5,110 bases of DNA, taken from Nitrospira sp. Its GTDB lineage: Bacteria > Nitrospirota > Nitrospiria > Nitrospirales > Nitrospiraceae. The notes beneath the pieces are model-generated. The model was not told the origin of the DNA. It saw only the letters and a list, made by a program, of their open reading frames with translations, and did not search any database. A program made the position numbers and the translations under genes. Location of the stretch: the NCBI GenBank assembly GCA_015904075.1, contig JABMDH010000001.1:1-5110 (forward strand), written 5' to 3'. This document shows positions 1-5,110 of the stretch, in pieces; position 1 is the stretch's first letter, and every line of letters starts with the position of its first letter.

Positions 1-2174
1 AAGTGGAGAAGGATACTCAGAATAGAGATCTCGTCAGTCAACTGTTTAGAACTGCCCATACATTGAAAGGATCGGCCTATACGGTCGGGTTTCAGGCGAT
101 CGGGGATCTTATTCACCATGTCGAAGATTTCATCGGGGCTGTGCGCGGAGGTCGGCTCAGGTTGTTATCTGGGCAGACGGACGTGGTTCTTCTTGCGGTC
201 GACGTCGTCCGTGTTTTGATCCAAAGAGATCCGAGCCGCGTCCATGAAACTCGGAAACGATTTGCAACAGCATTATGGGAACTGAAACAACTTCATCAGA
301 TCTGTGCTCCCAGCGCCGGGACTGACCAGGTGAAGCCTGTGATTGAATCACTCATCAACCAGGGAACATCCGGCAGGCAAACGGAGAGCAATGTGGGCGA
401 TGAACGGGAAGTCATTCGTGTCAGTTCCGCCAGATTGGAGAAGTTGATGAACCAGATTGGAGAGCTGATGGTTGGGCGCGGCCGGCTCGAGCAGCGGCTG
501 GATGCGCTGGAACAGTTGTCTGATCAAGCCATGGCATGCAAGACGCGATTGGCCGACTCCGTCCGTACATTTGCCGACAAACATCTGCGCGCCTCTGGAT
601 CCGCGTCTGTACTACAGGAGGCGGAGGGGGTGGGAAAAGGCAGTAGTCAGGAATGTGACAAGGACGACGACGTCGATAGTTTAGCCCGCCGCATCAGTGA
701 AATGAGTGCGGATATTGCCGAATCGATGGAGCAGGTGAAGAAATCCATCTGTCGGGCGCATGACGATATGAATCAGTTGCAGCAGTTGACTAAGAATATG
801 CAGGCTGAAATCAACCAGGCACGTATGGTTCCTATCGGAACTCCTTTTGTCCGATTTCGGCGTGCTGTCAGAGACTGCGCGCGCGGGTCGCATAAGGAGG
901 CAGTGCTGGTTACGTCGGGAGAAAGTACGGAAGTCGATACCGGGATCGTCGAACGATTGGTCGACCCATTGGTCCATTTAGTCCGTAATGCGGTGTGCCA
1001 TGGTATTGAATTGCCGTCCGATCGGATGGCCAAGGGAAAACCGCCAGCGGGTACGATCCATCTTCGTGCGGCGCATCGAGGCAATTCGATTGTTGTTGAA
1101 GTCGAGGACGATGGGGGAGGCCTTGATCTTGAGAAGATACGCATGAAAGCCGTTGAATGTGGGTTGGCTCAGCCTAATCAAGTCCGGGCGATGTCGAATG
1201 CGGATCTGTTCCAGTATATCTTCTCAGCCGGCTTCTCAACCGCCGACGCAGTCGATGGTCAGACCGGCCGAGGTGTTGGGCTTGATGTGGTCAAACAAGC
1301 CGTTGAAGGAATGAACGGCCATATCGAGGTAGAGTCGCAGCAGGGAGTCGGCACAAAGTTCACCTTGCGTCTTCCGCTCACCGTACTCATCACCACGGCG
1401 TTGTTGGTGCGAGCAGGAACCGAGCGGTATGCCATTGCGTTGTCGAGTATTCGCGAAGTGATGTACTCAGCTGAGAGTTCGCTCCTGAGGAAAGAGAATC
1501 GGACTCTCATGCATGTACAGGATGAACTTGTCGAGGTGCACTCGCTTCGGCATATTCTGCGTCGTGAATCACGACCTGTGCGGGGAGCGATGCCGATCGT
1601 GATTGTGCGGACGCCTGCGGGGGTTCTTGGATTAGCTGTGGATGAAATCCTGGGTAGGCAGGAAATTATAGTCAAGACACTGGGACCGTTAAAGCTCATG
1701 GCGCGCTCATGTTTCGGAGGGGCGACGATCGATTCTGAAGGTCGGGTGATTCTTGTTCTCGACCCCAGCCGTTTAGGCGCTCGGCCACTGATCCAGTCCC
1801 CACAGCAGAGCCTGCCTGTCTATTCGATGAGTGGATTGGATGAGAGTGAACAGCGCATGGAGACAGGGGCGGTCATCCTATTGATTGACGATTCATTGAG
1901 CGTCCGTAAGTTTGTCGGAAGGATGCTGAAGGATGCCGGGTACTCGATTAATACGGCAGTGGACGGAGAAGAAGGACTGCGAAAAGCGTCGGAATCAAAG
2001 TATCGGTTGATCATTACCGACATCGAGATGCCGAAATCCAATGGCTATGCGGTGGTGCAGGCGCTTAGAGGGGATCCTCAAACGCGACACACGCCGATTA
2101 TCGTGATGACCACTCAATCGGGCGATCATGTGCAAGGTGCAAGAGGAAAGATAGAAGGGTGTCGATATGCCTAA
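1..2174 (+). CDS. CheA-family hybrid histidine kinase (ChpA/PilL-like), 5' partial, with shortened C-terminal receiver
   Basis: Cytoplasmic chemosensory kinase that autophosphorylates a histidine in an HPt domain and passes the phosphate to receivers. The first full codon is at position 3 and the frame is open to the window edge. The GTG there lies inside the HPt domain, so the true start is upstream. Domains, in residues counted from position 3: HPt with AHTLKGSA (phospho-acceptor His19); dimerisation helices about 137-275 with a long, partly charged insert; HATPase about 315-455 with N-box NAVCHG (Asn329), G1 DDGGG (369-373), F-box FSAGFST and G2 GRGVGLD (422-428); CheW-like domain about 458-592; linker; receiver from about 622 with DD at 629-630 and acceptor Asp673 (TDIEMP). 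The receiver breaks off after IIVMTTQSGD: the expected KP lysine, strand beta5 and helix alpha5 are absent and about 15-18 unrelated residues follow. The N-box has Cys where CheA usually has Asp. No signal peptide or membrane segment is visible. The CheA-family assignment is firm; the ChpA/PilL subtype is inferred from the architecture. Confidence 0.93.
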   Translation, partial: VEKDTQNRDLVSQLFRTAHTLKGSAYTVGFQAIGDLIHHVEDFIGAVRGGRLRLLSGQTDVVLLAVDVVRVLIQRDPSRVHETRKRFATALWELKQLHQICAPSAGTDQVKPVIESLINQGTSGRQTESNVGDEREVIRVSSARLEKLMNQIGELMVGRGRLEQRLDALEQLSDQAMACKTRLADSVRTFADKHLRASGSASVLQEAEGVGKGSSQECDKDDDVDSLARRISEMSADIAESMEQVKKSICRAHDDMNQLQQLTKNMQAEINQARMVPIGTPFVRFRRAVRDCARGSHKEAVLVTSGESTEVDTGIVERLVDPLVHLVRNAVCHGIELPSDRMAKGKPPAGTIHLRAAHRGNSIVVEVEDDGGGLDLEKIRMKAVECGLAQPNQVRAMSNADLFQYIFSAGFSTADAVDGQTGRGVGLDVVKQAVEGMNGHIEVESQQGVGTKFTLRLPLTVLITTALLVRAGTERYAIALSSIREVMYSAESSLLRKENRTLMHVQDELVEVHSLRHILRRESRPVRGAMPIVIVRTPAGVLGLAVDEILGRQEIIVKTLGPLKLMARSCFGGATIDSEGRVILVLDPSRLGARPLIQSPQQSLPVYSMSGLDESEQRMETGAVILLIDDSLSVRKFVGRMLKDAGYSINTAVDGEEGLRKASESKYRLIITDIEMPKSNGYAVVQALRGDPQTRHTPIIVMTTQSGDHVQGARGKIEGCRYA
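2154..2159 (+). promoter_or_regulatory. Shine-Dalgarno site of the receiver/coiled-coil gene
   Basis: GAAGGG lies 7 bases before the ATG at 2167, inside the last codons of the kinase gene. A second purine run, AGAGGAAAG, sits at 2142-2150. The good spacing supports the ATG at 2167 as the start and suggests translational coupling through the 8-base overlap with the kinase stop codon. Confidence 0.7.
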
Positions 2175-3435
2175 GGTGTTAGTCGCAGACGATAGTATTG
2201 CAGTCCGAAAAGTTGCAGAACGGCTTTTGACTGAAGCCGGGATGGGTGTGACTCTTGCCGCAAACGGCGAGGAAGCCATTGCGTGTTTAGCAAAAGACCG
2301 GCTGGATATGGTTGTGTCCGATGTGATCATGCCCGATAAGAGCGGTTACGAGGTGTGTGCATTTGTTCGAGGCACTGCATCGATTGCAACAATTCCAGTG
2401 CTTCTTATTTCCGGCATTGTGAATGACGAGGTGACGAAGCAGGCGGAGTCTTGTAGGGCTGATGGCGTGCTGAAGAAGCCGTTCCAAGGTACATCATTGA
2501 AGGATAAGGTGATGGAATTGCTTGCCAAACGGCAGACTTCCGTGGCGCCGCCACAGGAGTTCAAGCCAACTGCAGCTCCGATTCAATCTCCACCACCGAT
2601 ACCAACAATCGGACTACGTCCGGCACCAACCTCGACCGCAGCGCCAGCCGTAGCGCCACTCTCGGGATATAAGCCGATACAGACTCAACCGATCAATGCG
2701 CCGGACCTTGCTGATCCGCAAGCAGCAAGCAGACTTAGAGAGGCGGAAGAGCAGCTTCGGAGCGAGCGGGCCAGGGCTGAAAGTTTGACAAAGCGCATTG
2801 CCGATCTCGAAACAGCGGTTGGGCGAGCCAAGGAGACTGAAGCGCTGCTGGAGGGGCAACGCCGGTTAGTGAACGAGCTTGAAATGAAGGTAATGGCGAG
2901 CGAGATTCAGGCCTCGCGTGTGTTTCAGCTCGAAGCGGCTCTGCGAGTGGAACAGGAGTCGTCGGCAAAGGCCCGTCAGGAGGTGGCTGTTTTGCAAGAA
3001 ACGGCTAACCGAGTAGAGCAATTGGAAGTGGAATTGAGTACCGAACGTGTGGCGGCGGCGCAACTCGTTCACGAATTGACCGAATTGGAAGTCGTTGCGG
3101 CGCATGGTAAAAATACTGAGGCCATGTTGGCGCATGAGATGCAACGTTCTGCCGAGTTTGATGAGAAGGCGCGAGCCGCAGAAGCATCGTTGGTCGTGGT
3201 TCAGGCAAGGGTGAAAGAGCTGACCGAAAAAGCCGAGAGTGTTGGACAGCTAACCAGACGGGTTGGAGAACTCGAAGCGCTCTTGGAGGCAGAACGGGAG
3301 CGGAATGCTGTACTCGTCAATCGGGTATCGGAAACTGAGCAAGTGGCTGTGAGTGCCACGAAGCGGTTAGAAGAGATGGTGCGCAAGCTCGGAGAGATTG
3401 CCGGATTGGCGTCGCAATTGGGAAAAGGAATATGA
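2167..3435 (+). CDS. Response regulator: N-terminal receiver, Pro-rich linker, long C-terminal coiled coil
   Basis: Likely the phosphate-accepting partner of the upstream kinase. Residues 1-120 form a complete CheY-like receiver: acidic pair Asp8-Asp9, acceptor Asp52 (SDVIMPDKSGYE), Ser82 at the switch position (LISG), and Lys104 followed by Pro105 (KKPF). Residues about 125-182 form a Pro/Ala-rich, presumably flexible linker. Residues about 185-415 are rich in Glu, Arg, Ala and Leu and read as continuous coiled coil, with a recurring R-[IV]-x-x-L-E motif at 210, 251, 282 and 365. No DNA-binding, GGDEF, HD-GYP or other known output domain is visible, so the output is probably protein-protein interaction, oligomerisation or localisation (inference). 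The start at ATG 2167 is supported by GAAGGG 7 bases upstream; MPKVLVADDS is a typical receiver N-terminus. The gene overlaps the kinase gene by 8 bases, so the two are very probably co-transcribed. The receiver is certain; the role of the tail is unknown. Confidence 0.93.
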   Translation: MPKVLVADDSIAVRKVAERLLTEAGMGVTLAANGEEAIACLAKDRLDMVVSDVIMPDKSGYEVCAFVRGTASIATIPVLLISGIVNDEVTKQAESCRADGVLKKPFQGTSLKDKVMELLAKRQTSVAPPQEFKPTAAPIQSPPPIPTIGLRPAPTSTAAPAVAPLSGYKPIQTQPINAPDLADPQAASRLREAEEQLRSERARAESLTKRIADLETAVGRAKETEALLEGQRRLVNELEMKVMASEIQASRVFQLEAALRVEQESSAKARQEVAVLQETANRVEQLEVELSTERVAAAQLVHELTELEVVAAHGKNTEAMLAHEMQRSAEFDEKARAAEASLVVVQARVKELTEKAESVGQLTRRVGELEALLEAERERNAVLVNRVSETEQVAVSATKRLEEMVRKLGEIAGLASQLGKGI

Positions 3436-3483
3436 CGGCTCTGCTGTAACCGGCCGGATCCGTTTGATGGCCCGCGCTATCCT

Positions 3484-3489
3484 GAAGGA
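3484..3489 (+). promoter_or_regulatory. Shine-Dalgarno site of the HPt-like gene
   Basis: GAAGGA stands 9 bases before the ATG at 3499. This supports independent initiation there, which matters because the upstream gene ends in the same reading frame and the 63-base gap contains no other in-frame stop. Confidence 0.65.
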
Positions 3490-3498
3490 CGAAGAATA

Positions 3499-4437
3499 AT
3501 GTCTGCCGAACTGGAAGATGAGTCCCCCAAAGAGGCGATCACGACATTTGTTCAAGAGGCTCATGAATGGCTTCAGCAAATTCATGTGGCCCTGGACGAA
3601 TTGCAGCAGGGGCCTCCTCCTGATCGCCATGTGACACTCGCGCACACGATCAAATCCGGCATTATCAATATGGGTGGGACGGCGGCTACCATCGGTCTGC
3701 GTGAAATTGAGCAGGCAAGTTGTTCTGCGTTGCCTTTTGCCGAGGCCGTTGAAAATCCAAACGGGACAATCTCAACGAATGATTTTGTCGGACTCTGCAA
3801 ACAATTGGGGCATATGTATAGTGCGCTCACTCGGGCGACTGATGTGGCGCGTGTGGCTAAAGCCGTGTCCGGTCATGCCGAAGGTCTCCCGGTTACCCTG
3901 TCCTCGGGCGAATTGCTGACCATCCTACATAGGTTCCGGGAGCAGCAGGCTCAATTAGGCCACTATCCTCGTAACCTTCTTGAGACGGTCATTACACAGC
4001 TCGAGGGTGTGAAAAAAGATGGAAGTGAACGGTGCAACATCACGACGCTTAAGGAATTCCTTGCACGGTGGTCTGACGGTGAAGATGTATTTCTTGAGTC
4101 TGTACAGAAACAGATTCCATCCGTTACGGCAGAGATCAACCGGCTCAAGAGTGGAGCCGGAGGGGACAGGCAGCCATCAGAACAAATGCACACGATCGTC
4201 GAGCAGGTTGCTCAACTCTGGTCCGCTGCGCAGCAGGTCAATGCGGCGCAAATGATGACGTTTTGTATGGGGCTGCACAGTTTTCTCACGCTGGTGATGC
4301 AAGGGCGGGTGGTGGTAGCGGTCGACAAGTATGCGGCAGTCGAGTCCCGCTTGATCGAAAATGTGCAGGCGCTTCAGAATTGGGTCGAGGCTGGTCGGAT
4401 GGAGCGCTCAGCCATCAGCGGCATCTTGCCTGCTTGA
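3499..4437 (+). CDS. Stand-alone protein with N-terminal HPt-like domain and unassigned helical C-terminus
   Basis: 312 residues, predicted cytoplasmic, with no signal peptide or membrane segment. Residues about 12-115 look like an HPt four-helix domain: an opening helix (FVQEAHEWLQQIHVALDEL) typical of the CheA P1 start, then LAHTIKSGIINMGG, where His49 matches the phospho-acceptor of the family motif AHTLKGSA. The glycine and small residue after the lysine are swapped (KSG for KGS), and a second helix ending REIEQA follows. Residues about 130-312 appear all-helical and contain no motif I can name. The last 80 (hydrophobic TFCMGLHSFLTLVMQG, then VESRLIENVQALQNWVEAGR) may be another HPt-like helical bundle. 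No kinase or receiver domain is present, so it could be a phosphotransfer intermediate, a phosphate sink, or a non-phosphorylated adaptor in the manner of FimL, which resembles the ChpA N-terminus. That comparison is inference. ATG 3499 is preceded by GAAGGA. The gene lies 63 bases after the coiled-coil regulator, so a shared operon is likely. Confidence 0.85.
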   Translation: MSAELEDESPKEAITTFVQEAHEWLQQIHVALDELQQGPPPDRHVTLAHTIKSGIINMGGTAATIGLREIEQASCSALPFAEAVENPNGTISTNDFVGLCKQLGHMYSALTRATDVARVAKAVSGHAEGLPVTLSSGELLTILHRFREQQAQLGHYPRNLLETVITQLEGVKKDGSERCNITTLKEFLARWSDGEDVFLESVQKQIPSVTAEINRLKSGAGGDRQPSEQMHTIVEQVAQLWSAAQQVNAAQMMTFCMGLHSFLTLVMQGRVVVAVDKYAAVESRLIENVQALQNWVEAGRMERSAISGILPA

Positions 4438-4505
4438 ATTCCGCGAGTGAATAGACGGTGTATTCCTCGAACTGATGGTGCGTGATTGAGGCGGTAGCAT
4501 TCTCT

Positions 4506-5110
4506 ATGAATTGGTATCGTGAAGCGGAACAGGAATTGACTGAGACGGCTGCGGCTATTCAGAGCCAGCGCCCATTTCGTATAGAGCAGATCGAGGCGCT
4601 GGGATCTCACTTGATCTCCTCGTTGAAACAGAGCGATGAACTTGTTGTGCACGCACTCTCTAGGCCGGCAGGATCACCGCTGATCACCAATCTGCTCAAT
4701 GCCGCAATCTTTGGAAGCAAAGTCGGGATCGGACTGGGCTATTACGGCACAGAGCTGGATCGGCTGGCATTCTTTGGATTGGTCCATGATATCGGGTTGT
4801 TTGCCGTCCCACAGTCGCTGGTCACGAAAACCGGACGACTGACGCAGGAAGAACGGAAGTTGATTGAGCAGCATCCAGAGTTGGGATATCAGCTCGTGCA
4901 TCGAATGGGGACTGCCTATCAGTGGCTCGCACAATTAATTCGCGAAGCCCATGAGCGTTTTAATGGGCAAGGATATCCGTATGGGTTGAAGGGGCGTCAA
5001 GTCAGTGAAATGGCACAAATTATCGGATTGGTCGACATCTTCGATGCCTTGGTCAGCGAGCGACCCTATCGCCGTCGATTGCTACCCCATGAAGCGGTCA
5101 AAGAACTATT
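4506..5110 (+). CDS. HD-GYP domain protein (cyclic di-GMP phosphodiesterase family), 3' partial, altered active site
   Basis: 201 codons are visible before the window ends; no stop is reached. HD-GYP proteins hydrolyse cyclic di-GMP with a bi- or trinuclear metal centre. After about 55 helical residues of unknown role, the domain shows His94-Asp95 (LVHDIG), His123 (EQHPELGYQL), AHERFNGQGYPYGL with His149 and the GYP signature at 156-158, and VDIFDAL with Asp177, followed by SERPYRRRL. Deviations from the family: the first metal histidine appears replaced by Asn62, the usual Lys after HDIG is Leu98, the HHE motif reads AHE (Ala148), and the DG before GYP is NG (Asn153). The protein may therefore be weakly active, inactive, or a ligand-binding sensor. 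ATG 4506 is chosen because it opens a natural-looking N-terminus, but its ribosome site is weak (GAGG about 14 bases upstream). An in-frame GTG at 4482 would add eight residues, and a TGA at 4473 closes the frame above that. No receiver precedes the domain. The gene follows the HPt-like gene by 68 bases and is probably in the same operon. Confidence 0.88.
   Translation, partial: MNWYREAEQELTETAAAIQSQRPFRIEQIEALGSHLISSLKQSDELVVHALSRPAGSPLITNLLNAAIFGSKVGIGLGYYGTELDRLAFFGLVHDIGLFAVPQSLVTKTGRLTQEERKLIEQHPELGYQLVHRMGTAYQWLAQLIREAHERFNGQGYPYGLKGRQVSEMAQIIGLVDIFDALVSERPYRRRLLPHEAVKEL

Noticed and set aside
773..1144. Antisense open frame of 123 codons.
   Set aside because: Opposite conserved kinase sequence, with low-complexity Arg/Ser-rich translation; a shadow frame.
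1259..1699. Antisense open frame of 146 codons.
   Set aside because: It lies wholly opposite the conserved HATPase and CheW-like coding region and its translation resembles no protein family; a shadow frame.
2155..2174. Overlap of the kinase stop with the regulator start as a possible programmed frameshift site.
   Set aside because: No slippery heptamer or following stem-loop is visible. An ordinary coupled overlap with a good Shine-Dalgarno site explains it.
3432..3449. Five-codon ORF (MTALL) whose ATG overlaps the regulator's TGA, preceded by a purine-rich GGAAAAGGAA.
   Set aside because: Too short to support as a gene. The purine run codes for the end of the regulator; at most the mini-ORF could keep ribosomes moving towards the next start.
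3450..3462. Nested palindromes CCGGCCGG and CGGATCCG between the second and third genes.
   Set aside because: Very short, with no loop and no T-run; not a terminator, and no operator family recognised.
4434..4464. Possible promoter before the HD-GYP gene: TTGAAT and TGTATT, about 19 bases apart.
   Set aside because: Poor -10 match and non-optimal spacing; the -35-like part overlaps the stop codon of the preceding gene. Not distinguishable from chance.
4374..4934. Two antisense open frames (4374-4652 and 4674-4934) over the 3' part of the window.
   Set aside because: They oppose the clear HD-GYP coding region in the + strand frame starting at 4506, and their translations show no recognisable domain.

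Overview
The window holds four genes, all on the + strand and closely packed. They form part of a chemosensory-type (CheA-family) phosphorelay cluster followed by an HD-GYP gene. Both outer genes are cut by the window edges. There are no RNA genes, mobile elements, CRISPR arrays or convincing terminators. Base composition looks moderately GC-rich by eye. The arrangement of a ChpA/PilL-like CheA hybrid, a receiver with a long coiled coil, a free HPt protein and an HD-GYP protein suggests a Gram-negative environmental bacterium. A Nitrospira-like (Nitrospirota) origin is my best guess, but it rests on general resemblance only and is weakly supported.

Layout. Positions 1-2174 encode a CheA-like hybrid histidine kinase, entered in the middle of an HPt domain: HPt, dimerisation helices, HATPase, CheW-like domain, then a C-terminal receiver. 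The receiver stops early, before its last strand, its conserved lysine and its last helix. Positions 2167-3435 overlap it by 8 bases and encode an intact receiver joined by a Pro-rich linker to about 240 residues of coiled coil. After 63 bases, positions 3499-4437 encode a stand-alone protein with an HPt-like N-terminus and a helical C-terminal region I cannot assign. After another 68 bases, a gene starting near 4506 runs off the end and encodes an HD-GYP domain with several metal-site substitutions.

Likely joint role (inference). The kinase would autophosphorylate on its HPt histidine(s) under control of a CheW/MCP-type complex encoded elsewhere. The phosphate would pass to the intact receiver of the second protein, whose coiled coil would act as a scaffold or polar localiser rather than a DNA-binding output. 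The third protein could be an extra phosphotransfer node or sink. The HD-GYP protein would link the pathway to cyclic di-GMP, as an enzyme or, given its altered residues, as a binding protein. Motility by type IV pili or surface behaviour is a reasonable output to suspect, but nothing in the window proves it.

Most notable points: the incomplete receiver on the kinase, the degenerate HD-GYP active site, the unusual HPt protein, and the fact that the second and third genes share one reading frame, separated by a single TGA and an otherwise open 21-codon stretch.
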